From Echinicola soli (GTDB lineage Bacteria > Bacteroidota > Bacteroidia > Cytophagales > Cyclobacteriaceae), in assembly GCF_006575665.1 (NCBI RefSeq), contig NZ_CP041253.1, positions 5,273,501 through 5,337,500 of the forward strand: a DNA stretch of 64,000 bases, given 5' to 3'. Both the position numbers and the translations under genes were made by a program. Under the pieces are notes generated by a model. That model worked only from the letters and a program-made list of their open reading frames with translations. It was not told the origin of the DNA and made no database searches. Below are positions 49,929-58,943 of the stretch, one piece after another; position 1 is the first letter of the stretch; every line of letters starts with the position of its first letter.

Positions 49929-51416
49929 ATGAATATTGACAAAATGAAAGTATCGGTATGTAGAAAAAACTTCAAGTTTTTACCCGACTCCAGCAGAGTT
50001 GTGGCCAGGTTTTTCTGGAACGGGCAAGACCGTACAGAAAAAATGATCAACAGGGTACTTTCAATGGACGAGGAACAGGTCAGCTTAATTTTAGAGCAAA
50101 CTTTACGGGATTTCGCCAGCCGCCATCGAAATATTTCCAGGATTTTCTCCAAACATTTCAGAAGGATCCAGGAAATGATTGGAAATGAGGAAGGGTTTCA
50201 TGAAGGACTCAGTGAAGCTCAAAGAATGCTGATTGGTTCCTACTGTACCATGGAATATTCCATTGAATCAGCAGCCATGTTCAATCCATCCATCGTCAGG
50301 GACTTTGACCAGTCCTATCTTGAGGAGGGAGAGATGAGAGTGATCCTGTCATTCAGGGCCACTGGCGAAGGACATATTTCCTCTATTGTTTTCCGAAGGG
50401 CCATCATTGACAAAAACAACGACCTGCATGTCATGAAATCGGGAGACCAGATCGACCTGGCAGAAGTCACCCATAAAAGGTTATATGACAAAAAGCGTTT
50501 TATCAAGAAGCTTTCTGAAATGAATATTCCCAAAAAATATTCCGATACCATCATGGAAGACCTTCCTGAAAGCTTTGAGTACTATGCGCTAACCACGGCA
50601 GTAGCAAAAATATTAAAGGACGAAACCATCAGCATAGAAAGGAGAATGGCTCTGAACGAGATGACCTGGCTTGTTGACTCTTTTTATGATGTCCAGTTCT
50701 CCATGGATTCTGATCTTACAGAAAGGGTCCTTTTCCCTATATCGCATTCGGAAAGCAAGGGAATTGAAGATGCTCGATTTGTAAACTTTTCTGATGGCAA
50801 TGGTAATGAAAAAATATATGCCACCTATACGGCCTATAACGGGCATACTACCCTACCCAAACTGCTCTCAACAGAGGATTTTTATACTTTCAGGGTTATG
50901 CCCCTTCATGGTGAAGGGGCCCAAAATAAAAACCTTGCCCTATTCCCAAAAAAAATTAAAGGACAATTCGCCATGCTGGCCCGGATTGATGGAGTCAACA
51001 ACTACATCATGTTTTCTGATAAAAGTACACTTTGGAAGGCCCCTATAAAAATCCAGGAACCCCAATTTCCTTGGGAATACACCCAAATCGGCAATTGCGG
51101 ATCTCCATTATGGACAAAAGAAGGTTGGTTGATCATAACCCACGGTGTCGGGCCCATGAGGCGGTATAGCATCGGGGCATCACTTCTTGATTTAGAAGAT
51201 CCTACAAAGGAAATTGGAAGATTGAAAGAGCCTCTTCTTGTGCCCCTGGAAAAAGAACGCGAGGGGTATGTTCCAAACGTGGTCTATTCCTGTGGTGCCA
51301 TCATTCATAATGAGAATTTGATTTTACCTTATGCGGTATCCGATTATTCATCGACTTATGCTGTGGTTTCCATGAAAGAGCTCTTAGGTGCACTAAAAAG
51401 CCCTAAAGTATGGTGA
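49929..51416 (+). CDS. GH130-family glycosidase/phosphorylase (manno-oligosaccharide type)
   Basis: A 495-aa cytoplasmic protein. The first 120 residues (RKNFKFLPDSSRVVARFFW ... FASRHRNISRIFSKHF) are the helical extension seen in long GH130 proteins. The catalytic five-bladed propeller follows, with the acidic residue in GIEDARFVNFSD, TYTAYNGHTTLPKLLSTEDFYTF, GNCGSPLWTKEGWLIITHGVGPMRRYSIGASLLDLEDP, and VVYSCGAIIHNENLILPYAVSDYSSTYA. GH130 enzymes phosphorolyse or hydrolyse beta-1,2- or beta-1,4-mannosides. I chose the ATG at 49929; the next ATG at 49944 starts the recognisable family region and is possible. It is convergent, 4 bp apart, with two glycosyltransferase genes, suggesting turnover of the glycan they make. 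Confidence 0.9.
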   Translation: MNIDKMKVSVCRKNFKFLPDSSRVVARFFWNGQDRTEKMINRVLSMDEEQVSLILEQTLRDFASRHRNISRIFSKHFRRIQEMIGNEEGFHEGLSEAQRMLIGSYCTMEYSIESAAMFNPSIVRDFDQSYLEEGEMRVILSFRATGEGHISSIVFRRAIIDKNNDLHVMKSGDQIDLAEVTHKRLYDKKRFIKKLSEMNIPKKYSDTIMEDLPESFEYYALTTAVAKILKDETISIERRMALNEMTWLVDSFYDVQFSMDSDLTERVLFPISHSESKGIEDARFVNFSDGNGNEKIYATYTAYNGHTTLPKLLSTEDFYTFRVMPLHGEGAQNKNLALFPKKIKGQFAMLARIDGVNNYIMFSDKSTLWKAPIKIQEPQFPWEYTQIGNCGSPLWTKEGWLIITHGVGPMRRYSIGASLLDLEDPTKEIGRLKEPLLVPLEKEREGYVPNVVYSCGAIIHNENLILPYAVSDYSSTYAVVSMKELLGALKSPKVW

Positions 51417-51420
51417 GAGC

Positions 51421-52428
51421 TTATTTAAGCACACCCTTGTAGACTGTGATGTAATTTTCCACCATGGAATCGAGGCTGAACTTTTCCACTGCATGTAAAC
51501 GGCAATCAATAGCATTAAGATCTTTTAAATGCCCAACCTTGTCTATAGCCTCCTCCACATCATTAACCAAATAACCTGTGACACCTTCTTTTATTAACTC
51601 TCTCATACTGCCCCTATCAAAAGCAATGACAGGTGTTCCACACATCATGGTTTCTATCACGCTCAAACCAAATGGTTCCTCGAAATTGATAGGGTGAAGT
51701 AAAGCCTTGGCTCCCGCGAGTAGTCTCCTTCCTTCATCCGGCCCAAGATTTCCCCAATAACTTACCGAATCATCATCGATAAAAGGCTTTACTTTTTCTT
51801 CATAGTAGCCTTGATCTTGAATCAAACCGGCAATAATTAAACGATGACCAGCTCTTTTGGCTATTTCTATTGCGACATGCGTGCCTTTCTCCGGGTGGAT
51901 CCTTCCAAAAAACACCAGGTAATCTTCTTTAATTTCCTGAAAATCAAAAACAAGGGGATCAATCCCATGATAAACAGTGGCCAAATAATCCAGTTCTTTT
52001 GACCTATCGGCATCGGAAATGGATACATAGCCAGTGGTTGCATTGTATTTTTTATACACAGGGAGGATTTGAGGAGATGAAAAGCCATGTATGGTTGTAA
52101 GCATCGGTGTTTTAATCAATGCTGCGTATGTAAGTGGCAGGAAGTCGAAATGATTATGAATGATATCAAAATGATGGGCCTGTTCCATTAGATTGCTGAT
52201 ATGCAAGCATTCTGCTACCTTGGGGTCAACGGTCCTGTCCTCTTCATAAGGAAATGTACCTGCTGACTGTAGTTTTCCTTTTGTAAGGGAATCCACCGTA
52301 GCAAATAGCGTAACATCTAGGCCCCTTTCCACGAGCCCTTCACATATATTGGAAGCCACCTGTTCCCATGGCCCATATTTTTTAGGCGGTGTTCTCCAGG
52401 CAATAGAAGAGAGCATGGCTATTTTCAA
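51421..52428 (-). CDS. Glycosyltransferase family 4 protein
   Basis: A 335-aa retaining glycosyltransferase with GT-B fold. N-terminal acceptor domain: MKIAMLSSIAWRTPPKKYGPWEQVASNICEGLVERGLDVTLFAT, then HNHFDFLPLTYAALIKTPMLTTIHGFSS. C-terminal nucleotide-sugar domain: YLVFFGRIHPEKGTHVAIEIAKRAG and the EX7E motif in EPFGLSVIETMMCGTPVIAFDRGSMRELI. No membrane segment. Its start overlaps the upstream GT gene stop by four bases, and its stop is 4 bp from the convergent GH130 stop. The donor is probably GDP-mannose or another nucleotide sugar; the product is unknown. Confidence 0.93.
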   Translation of the reverse strand: MKIAMLSSIAWRTPPKKYGPWEQVASNICEGLVERGLDVTLFATVDSLTKGKLQSAGTFPYEEDRTVDPKVAECLHISNLMEQAHHFDIIHNHFDFLPLTYAALIKTPMLTTIHGFSSPQILPVYKKYNATTGYVSISDADRSKELDYLATVYHGIDPLVFDFQEIKEDYLVFFGRIHPEKGTHVAIEIAKRAGHRLIIAGLIQDQGYYEEKVKPFIDDDSVSYWGNLGPDEGRRLLAGAKALLHPINFEEPFGLSVIETMMCGTPVIAFDRGSMRELIKEGVTGYLVNDVEEAIDKVGHLKDLNAIDCRLHAVEKFSLDSMVENYITVYKGVLK

Positions 52429-54713
52429 AGGTGTAATTCTTTATTTAGCCAATCAGTTTTCTTTTTGGGCACTTCTGGTTGTTCGCTTTTGTAAAATTCC
52501 TCATGGGCCTGCAGTACAACCAAGTGTGAAACCAGATAAGCCAGGGAACTCTCTGCTCCTTGGTTCCTGTTCACTCCATAACTTTCAAAACCGTCACAAC
52601 AGCCTTTTGTTTCAAAATCATAAAGGCTCATTCTAAGGTCATTTTCTCCTAAAAACCACATAAATGATGTAAATAGTTTTTCCAGGTATTCATTTTCCCT
52701 GGTAAGCAAGAATGCCTGATAGTACATTTGGACCATTGCCAGGGCATCAATGGGTTGTTGGGCATAAACTGATCGATGACCATCTTTTTCATACCACTCT
52801 TTATTTCCAATAATGGATAAAAAACCATCCTTCATGGTATGCTCGGTCAGAAACTCCATGGTCTCCATGGCAATTTCCAGCACTTCATCATCCTCTAATA
52901 TTTCAGCAGCATGCATCAAGGCCAGGGGCAGGATTCCATTATCATAGGTCAAAAGAGACTCAAACCATTTCCAATCAGGTGTGGATTGTCGCTTATATTG
53001 TAAGGTCAGCTTATTTGTCAGTACCCTTAGCATTTCAACCATTTGTTCATCAAGCATATTGGTTTTCAAATAATAGCTTATCCCAATAATCGTATTGGCA
53101 ATACTTCTGATTGATCTAAGGTTTTGAAAATTGGGCACCGCATCAAAAAAAAGCAATCGGCCTGTTTGGAAATAGGCATCATTTGGGGCATTTCCCAAAA
53201 GGTATCCCAATGCCAAAATGGTTCTTCCAAAGGAATCTTCAGAGCCTACTTCATCCAAGAACATTCTGTTGAATCCCAGAAAGTTCTTGAAAGTACCATC
53301 GGGATTTTGCATATAGTGAATATAACTCAGGTAAATAGGCATGTACTCCAGTGCCAGCGGGTCACGTTTCTGCTTATATGCCATTAGCACCATAAAAAGT
53401 GCCCTGGAATTATCATCCAGGCAATATCCCTCTTTGAGATTGGGAATACCGTATTTTGCATGCTGGATAATCCCTGTGTCATCGGTCAGCCGCTTGATAT
53501 GGGCTAGTGAAAACTTGGGCATTAACGGAATATTCAGGATGTTTTTTATCTTATCTGCCTTTATTGGCTGCTCCTCTATAACGGAATTAAAAAGACCTTT
53601 GTACTTTCTGCCTATCTCGGGCCATATTATTGTCTTTCCATAGTCACCTGCCTTTTCTTTCATTGCTTTCAGTTCGTCTGGATGATCAAACAGCCCATTC
53701 AAGACCTTGGAAAGTTCTTCATGGTTTTTAAAACCGAAAATTTTTCCTTTACCATCTGCAAGAAGTTCTTCTGCATGCCAATAGGGCGTAGAAGCGACCG
53801 CACACCCGGCTCCGAATGCATAACTGAGCGTCCCACTGGTTATTTGGGTTTGGCCAAGATAGGGGGTAATATAAATATCACAGGCAGTGAGGTACCTTAT
53901 CAGTTCGTCTTCATCAATAAACTCATTGATAAACATCACATGGTCCTGTACATCCAGGTTTCTCGCTAGGCGATGAAGAAAGTTACGGTACTCTTCGCCT
54001 GCATGTTTGATGATATTAGGATGTGTTTTTCCCAATATTAAATAAATGGTGTTTGGGTATTTTTTGATTACCTCAGGAAGGGATCTGATCACCGTTTCGA
54101 TTCCTTTATTGCGGCTGATAAAGCCAAAGGTCAACAATACCTTTTTTCCATCAAAACGAAACGTTTTTCTCACAACGGCAGAATCGTATTGGATATCGGG
54201 TACACCGTGTGCTATTAACTTTATTTTTTCTATGGGTACAAGGTATATCTCTTCGAGTAAGGTAACGGCCTTATTACTCATGACCACGATCTCTTTGGCC
54301 ATTCTGCATACCTCTTTTAGGATGATCTTTTGATTATAGGAAGGGGTATCAAGAACAGTGTGCAGCGTAACGATAAATGGCATTTCGAGCTTATGCAATA
54401 AAGGAAGAATGTACACTCCACTTTCACCTCCAAAAATTCCAAACTCGTGTTCAAGCACACAAAGGTCCAACCCGCTCAAGTTTATAAAATCAGCAGCTTC
54501 CAGGTAATCAGCCTGCTGGTCCTGTTGCAATGTCATCTTCACCTCTTTGGGATAGATATAGTGATCATTATCATCGCTGAGTGCTATCACAGATCCTTCG
54601 TACTTTATATCACTATCTTCAAACGCCTTTTTTATGGCGAGCTGGAGATTTTGGGTAAAGGTTCCAATTCCACATTCTCTTGGCGGGTAAGTACTAATAT
54701 ATCCTATTTTCAT
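52425..54713 (-). CDS. GT4 glycosyltransferase fused to an all-alpha glycosidase-like domain
   Basis: A 762-aa two-domain cytoplasmic protein. Residues of about 1-385 are a GT4 glycosyltransferase (MKIGYISTYPPRECGIGTFT, LEHEFGIFGGESGVYILPLL, LLTFGFISRNKGIETVIRSLPEV, and a donor-site region GTLSYAFGAGCAVASTPYWHAEELL). From about 410 to the end is an all-helical domain built of (alpha/alpha) pairs, e.g. YCLDDNSRALFMVLMAYK, FLDEVGSEDSFGRTILALGYLLG, GILPLALMHAAEIL, IDALAMVQMYYQAF, reminiscent of the alpha/alpha toroid of several glycoside hydrolases. Fusion of a transferase to such a domain may control chain length or hold the product. First gene of a two-gene operon. Confidence 0.88.
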   Translation of the reverse strand: MKIGYISTYPPRECGIGTFTQNLQLAIKKAFEDSDIKYEGSVIALSDDNDHYIYPKEVKMTLQQDQQADYLEAADFINLSGLDLCVLEHEFGIFGGESGVYILPLLHKLEMPFIVTLHTVLDTPSYNQKIILKEVCRMAKEIVVMSNKAVTLLEEIYLVPIEKIKLIAHGVPDIQYDSAVVRKTFRFDGKKVLLTFGFISRNKGIETVIRSLPEVIKKYPNTIYLILGKTHPNIIKHAGEEYRNFLHRLARNLDVQDHVMFINEFIDEDELIRYLTACDIYITPYLGQTQITSGTLSYAFGAGCAVASTPYWHAEELLADGKGKIFGFKNHEELSKVLNGLFDHPDELKAMKEKAGDYGKTIIWPEIGRKYKGLFNSVIEEQPIKADKIKNILNIPLMPKFSLAHIKRLTDDTGIIQHAKYGIPNLKEGYCLDDNSRALFMVLMAYKQKRDPLALEYMPIYLSYIHYMQNPDGTFKNFLGFNRMFLDEVGSEDSFGRTILALGYLLGNAPNDAYFQTGRLLFFDAVPNFQNLRSIRSIANTIIGISYYLKTNMLDEQMVEMLRVLTNKLTLQYKRQSTPDWKWFESLLTYDNGILPLALMHAAEILEDDEVLEIAMETMEFLTEHTMKDGFLSIIGNKEWYEKDGHRSVYAQQPIDALAMVQMYYQAFLLTRENEYLEKLFTSFMWFLGENDLRMSLYDFETKGCCDGFESYGVNRNQGAESSLAYLVSHLVVLQAHEEFYKSEQPEVPKKKTDWLNKELHL

Positions 54714-54900
54714 GCTTTTCTTCCTACTAAATTTAAAATCGGTTGAGTAATATTATCCTTCATTGCATATCAAAAAGTACATAATGGACTAAAAAACACC
54801 ATCTCCTCCACCGAACAAGAACGAAGAAATATTAATCGCCAATCGAGCGAGTTTTCTGACGCATATTTTTTATTGCAAGAAAAAGGAATATCCATTTTTC

Positions 54901-55112
54901 TTAAACCGGATCATGCATTAGGACCGGCTGATAAATGTCGGAAAGTGCTAAAAATGCAAGAAAACCAGCTAGTTTGAAGGTGCTGGCGTAGCACCCTGTC
55001 TGGCCGTTAGATAGAGTCGAAAACTAACGCATGGTGGCTGATTTTGAAGTACTTTCAGGTCGCAACATTTGTTCGCCGCAGCGTAGATAGGCTAATGCAT
55101 ATTTCTGGTTAA
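54901..55112. repeat. MITE-like terminal-inverted-repeat element, full copy B
   Basis: About 212 bp. Left end TTAAACCGGATCATGCATTA and reverse-complemented right end TTAACCAGAAATATGCATTA are inverted repeats. The interior shares GAAAGTGCTAAAAATGCAAG, CCAGCTAGTTTGAAGGTG, GGCGTAGCACC, GGCTGATTTTGAAG and TTTCAGGTCGCAAC with copy A (3489-3686), with a slightly longer right half (TTTGTTCGCCGCAGCGTAGA). No open frame. It lies in the gap upstream of the fused glycosyltransferase gene. Confidence 0.82.
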
Positions 55113-55206
55113 AACGGCAGGTGACCGTAGGGCCTACAAGGCACCAAGGAACTATCCACCCAATAGCGGTCCTTAGCTACTATTTTTAAAGGTGGATAGG
55201 ACTACA

Positions 55207-55323
55207 TTAATCATTTTCCTCTTTTTCCTTTCTCTTTGCTTCCTTTGCAGCCCTTTTCTCTTTTAAATTTTTCGCAGGCTGTTTTTTATCGGATTTCGCT
55301 TTACCATTTTTTTCCTTTGACAT
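55207..55323 (-). CDS. 38-aa lysine-rich small protein
   Basis: A very short gene: MSKEKNGKAKSDKKQPAKNL begins it, KEKRAAKEAKRKEKEEND ends it. Of 38 residues about 22 are charged, with alternating K/E that should make one long helix. I recall similar 'DKKxPAKxLKEKRAAKxAK' mini-proteins in many Bacteroidota, hence the call. There is no signal peptide, and the positive charge suggests nucleic-acid or ribosome binding (inference). The start codon stands in an AT-rich context. It falls in an otherwise gene-free stretch of 850 bp. Confidence 0.65.
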   Translation of the reverse strand: MSKEKNGKAKSDKKQPAKNLKEKRAAKEAKRKEKEEND

Positions 55324-55577
55324 CTTAGTTGATTTTAGTGTACAGATTAATCTTAGTTCGAAATCTATAAATATCTCATTGGATTAACCTTACAGTAAAA
55401 AAAACAAACTTGCAAATATCACACTTCCTCTACCATCCTAAGTCATTGATTATAGACCGAGTAGGTAAGATGGCAAAAGCTTTAGAAAATACAGGTTTAT
55501 CTAAGACAGCGGTTATCTTTCACAAAGAGACATTAAAAATCATCACAAAAGCCCAGTTTCTTAGTCCACCCTTTACC

Positions 55578-56138
55578 TTATATGTTTTCCAGGTTCTTAT
55601 CCCTTTTTTGTTTTAGTTTCTTATAGTAGGAAGGGGTAAGACCAGTTATTTTTTTGAATTGATTAGAAAGATGGGCCGCACTGCTATAATGCAATTTGTA
55701 TGAAATCTCTGAGAGACTTAGTTCGTCATAAAGCAACAGTTCTTTAATCCTTTCTATCTTGTGAAGAATAATATACTGCTGTATGGTTACCCCTTTTACC
55801 TCTGAAAAAATATTGGCCAAGTAGGTGTAATCATAGCCTAGTTTTTCACTTATATAATCCGAATAATTGGTTTTAGGCAACTCATCTTCATAATGAACCA
55901 TTTCAACTATTAAATTCTTGATTTTTTCAATAAGTATACTCTTTTTATCCTCCAGTAGCTCCAATCCGGATTTTAATAAATTCTTTCCGAACTGATCCCG
56001 CTGTTCTGCGGACATTTCTTCTCGGATTTCTACAGTACCCAATTCGACCAAAAAGTTCTGAAACCCTAATTTACTCAGTTCTTCTCTCACCAACATTTTA
56101 CATCGTAAGCTGACCATATATTTGATAAAGAGTCTCAT
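55578..56138 (-). CDS. AraC-family transcriptional regulator (Bacteroidota stand-alone type)
   Basis: A 186-aa regulator. The N-terminus MRLFIKYMVSLRCKMLVREELSKLGF is the signature of a Bacteroidota AraC subgroup that lacks a cupin sensor. The C-terminal AraC double HTH is clear: YISEKLGYDYTYLANIFSEVKGVTIQQYIILHKIERIKELLLYDELSLSEISYKLHYSSAAHLSNQFKKITGLTPSYYKK. I chose the ATG at 56138 over one ten codons upstream because the family begins there. Monocistronic, target unknown; neighbouring small genes give no clue. Flanks (56139-56621) show no other gene. Confidence 0.9.
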   Translation of the reverse strand: MRLFIKYMVSLRCKMLVREELSKLGFQNFLVELGTVEIREEMSAEQRDQFGKNLLKSGLELLEDKKSILIEKIKNLIVEMVHYEDELPKTNYSDYISEKLGYDYTYLANIFSEVKGVTIQQYIILHKIERIKELLLYDELSLSEISYKLHYSSAAHLSNQFKKITGLTPSYYKKLKQKRDKNLENI

Positions 56139-56168
56139 TTTATTATTTATGTATGCAATGATGAACAA

Positions 56169-56621
56169 ATGGCAAAATGGAGGGGCATGGTCTCTTTTCC
56201 AATATGCAACCTACTTTCTATTGCCTGGTTTTTCAATGGTAGCCTTATCATCCATACCCTTTGGTTTTTTAATCCAAAATAGAGGCTACATTTAAAAAAA
56301 TACACTTTCCAGTCTTCTTCACCTAGAAACTTTTAGACACCCTTGTTTAAAGTAAAGTGGATAAATCATCACGTTAGGGGCACTATGAAAAGGCTTATTA
56401 CCTGTAGACATGTTGGCCATGAAGGGATTTCCATTTAACCATTTCCCTTTCATAAACTTCGCTAGTTTAACCTTTGATATTATTTCGTTGTGGAAATGCT
56501 CACTGAGTAAAGCAGCTTATACCTGCTTGCTTTGTTTGTGTGATCCTTGTAAGTTATATCAAGCCATTTACAGCATACGTTCAGTTAAAAATATACAACT
56601 TTATGTAATTAAAAAAAAATC
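56169..56621. other. Intergenic region upstream of the AraC gene
   Basis: About 450 bp, AT-rich, divergent promoters expected for the AraC-type regulator and the 69-aa protein. An 85-codon frame at 56410 is rich in Cys and without any recognisable pattern; not called. Confidence 0.35.
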
Positions 56622-56831
56622 ATGCGCAAAGAATTCATACAAAACAATTATCATCCCGGGGATATAGTTTATGCAAGGGTAAATCCCAGCACAAAGCTGG
56701 TTATAAGAAGGTATATCGATCGAATATATTACTGTCAAGTGCAGGAGTTTCCCGAAAGAAAAGACTTGGTCTATTTCGAGCGGGAATTTGTGCCCGATCC
56801 AGGTTTAATCGCTAAAAACAAAAAAAGGTAA
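56622..56831 (+). CDS. Small conserved-looking protein, 69 aa
   Basis: A 69-aa basic protein starting MRKEFIQNNYHPGDIVYARV, then NPSTKLVIRRYIDRIYYCQVQEFPERKDLVYFEREFVPDP. The 'GDiVyar.nP...lvVRRYvdriYYC.v..' pattern is one I recall as a common short Bacteroidota protein of unknown function. The predicted fold is an SH3-like small beta-barrel, suggesting binding of nucleic acid or a partner protein. No signal peptide. AT-rich region directly upstream of the ATG, as usual for the phylum. Confidence 0.72.
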   Translation: MRKEFIQNNYHPGDIVYARVNPSTKLVIRRYIDRIYYCQVQEFPERKDLVYFEREFVPDPGLIAKNKKR

Positions 56832-57007
56832 TTAAATCAGGGAGCGGCCATAAATTGGCACAATGAACTGTTGCCAGTCCGGATTCCAGACCTTCCAAGG
56901 GTACTGATTCGGTAGCCACTGCCCTGCTGCATTCGAAAAACCTACCATAGTCAAACCAATAGTGGCGGGTAATCATATTGTCCCTTTCAAAACATCACGC
57001 TTCGCTT

Positions 57008-57188
57008 ATTAAACCCAGATTTAATGCCGTGATAAGAGCAGACAGTGACAAAGTTGTCATCTCGCCGCGGCGAGGGAATCTCGCTTATGAATGAAAATAT
57101 CCTTTCCCGAGCTGTCGGGATCAGAATAGCCTGCCCCGCATGAGGTCGGGGACATACGTTAACGAAACGACATTGATTTCGGATTAAA
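57008..57188. repeat. Diverged MITE-like element
   Basis: Starts TTAAACCCAGATTTAATGCC and ends ATTTCGGATTAAAT; the reverse complement of the end, ATTTAATCCGAAATCAATG, aligns with the start, so there is a terminal inverted repeat similar to that of copies A and B. The interior differs: GTCATCTCGCCGCGGCGAG and CCCGAGCTGTCGGGAT hairpins. It abuts the stop of the FAD-oxidoreductase gene and may serve as its terminator region. The remaining part of the gap (56832-57007) holds nothing I recognise. Confidence 0.5.
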
Positions 57189-57189
57189 T

Positions 57190-58896
57190 CTAAATTCGTT
57201 GGCCGTCTTTGAGCATTTTCGCCCTCAACTTATCATATGACAGATCCTGGACAGCTTCTTCTGCATCAATTGCCATCGCGGCAACCGTGGCTGCAGATTG
57301 CCCCAGCACCATGAACACGGGTTCCATACGAATCGATCCAAATGCGATATGTGAAGCACTTAAGCAGACAGGAACCAGCAAATTTTCGCACTCTTCCTTT
57401 TTGGGCACGATGGACCGATAGCTTATGGGGTAAGGTTTGAAGCCATGAGCTTCGACATTACCTTCGTTCTGGACATACCCATTGGCATCCACATAGCGCT
57501 GCACGTGATGGGAATCCATACCATAAGCAGCCATCCCAACGGGATCCTCCACGACCTTTAATCCCTCACAGTTCTGCTGCGTCATGACATAGTCACTGAT
57601 CATCCGCCTTGCTTCCCTGATATACAGTTGTTGCTGCCATCCATCAGCACTTTCAAACTCGTCCTTTGCCGTACCCCACATGGAGACTTCTTCACGGATA
57701 TCCTGGGGAATTCGTGGGTGGTTGGCCAAAGTCCACATTAATCCCATTTGATAGTTTTTATGTTCTTTAATGATCTTTTCCCTTTCTTGGTAAGAAGCTT
57801 CTGGATACGCATAATTCCCTCCGATATAATCGGTGGAAAACCCAAACCTATTGTTTGTATCGGTCTTCCGGTTCGGCATTTGTGAATTTATCCAGGGGAT
57901 TACTCCACCATAACTGTACATATCTTCCAAACTTCCCTTCCTGGCTTCATAATTTCTAAACAGTAATTCGTAATTTTTTTCATCATAACCGGAAGGTTTC
58001 TGAAAAGGAATACGGTTTTCCGGATGGTCAGTCAGGCACATTCTGAAACAGTAAGCCTGGATCTTTTTATCTGCCTCACCATCAAGCCCCGGCTTTTCAT
58101 TGATATTGGGCAATAAACCACTGGAGGGATCTCCTTTGACCACATAAGGATCCACACTTGGAATCAGGTTGTGTTTGGAAGCGTTATGGGATACCAGACC
58201 AGTCAAAGACCTATTGATCTTATCCAGTTGTATTCCATTTAATGATTCCCCGTAAGCAGCATTGCTCTCACGCCCTACCGTATAGCTTACCCCTGTTGCA
58301 GCCATAAGATCCCCTTCGTAGGTGGCATCTATAAAAACCTTTCCCTCAAATGTTCTTCCTCCTTCCATCGTGATAGCGTGTATCCTGCCTTCAACTATCT
58401 CAACCCCGGTTTCCCTGTTGAGCCTTTCGTTATAAATGACTTCAATATTTTCTGCTGCGATCATTTGCTTGTATACGGCCAGAGCCGCTGAAGGCTCAAA
58501 GGTCCACATGCTGTTTTCCCCTTCCTCCGTTCTTGTTTGTCCACCATCGGAATATTCCGACTTCTTTTGCCATTTCCAGTGGTCGTGATCATCATAGTAT
58601 TCTTTGATATTCTCATAAAACTCCCTTGAAATCCCCCCTATGACCTGCTTATTACCGATATCAGTCTGTCCTAGGCCTCCGGTGGTGAGACCTCCTATTC
58701 TGTTTGTCGGTTCGATAAGCATAACGGATTTCCCCATTCTACTGCTTTGAATGGCGGCCGATATTCCTGCCGAGGTCCCCCCGTAAATAATGACATCCGC
58801 TAGGTTATGATCATTAGTTTTCCCTGACCGGGAAATGAGCGCTGTCCCTGTTAGCAGGATGAGAAAAATCAACAGTATAGACTTATATAGCTTCAT
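57190..58896 (-). CDS. FAD-dependent oxidoreductase, secreted, of a polysaccharide-utilisation segment
   Basis: A 568-aa protein with signal peptide ([22 protein letters not shown]). The FAD-binding Rossmann motif follows at once: [31 protein letters not shown] (GGTxxGxxA variant), then [17 protein letters not shown] and [19 protein letters not shown], hallmarks of the 'xanthan lyase-like' FAD oxidoreductases of Bacteroidota. The C-terminus has [30 protein letters not shown], closing the FAD site. The catalytic substrate is unknown; these genes recur in glycan-degrading loci. I use the ATG at 58896, which starts the signal peptide. Last gene of a run with three sulfatases and an esterase. Confidence 0.9.
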   Translation of the reverse strand: MKLYKSILLIFLILLTGTALISRSGKTNDHNLADVIIYGGTSAGISAAIQSSRMGKSVMLIEPTNRIGGLTTGGLGQTDIGNKQVIGGISREFYENIKEYYDDHDHWKWQKKSEYSDGGQTRTEEGENSMWTFEPSAALAVYKQMIAAENIEVIYNERLNRETGVEIVEGRIHAITMEGGRTFEGKVFIDATYEGDLMAATGVSYTVGRESNAAYGESLNGIQLDKINRSLTGLVSHNASKHNLIPSVDPYVVKGDPSSGLLPNINEKPGLDGEADKKIQAYCFRMCLTDHPENRIPFQKPSGYDEKNYELLFRNYEARKGSLEDMYSYGGVIPWINSQMPNRKTDTNNRFGFSTDYIGGNYAYPEASYQEREKIIKEHKNYQMGLMWTLANHPRIPQDIREEVSMWGTAKDEFESADGWQQQLYIREARRMISDYVMTQQNCEGLKVVEDPVGMAAYGMDSHHVQRYVDANGYVQNEGNVEAHGFKPYPISYRSIVPKKEECENLLVPVCLSASHIAFGSIRMEPVFMVLGQSAATVAAMAIDAEEAVQDLSYDKLRAKMLKDGQRI

Positions 58897-58943
58897 ATTA
58901 TTGGTTATTGAGTTTATCATTATATTCTAGAGCTGTTTAAAAT

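Noticed and set aside
56410..56667. 85-codon frame upstream of and overlapping the 69-aa protein gene
   Set aside because: Cys-rich without pattern, overlaps the start of the better-supported small gene, and sits in AT-rich promoter-like DNA.
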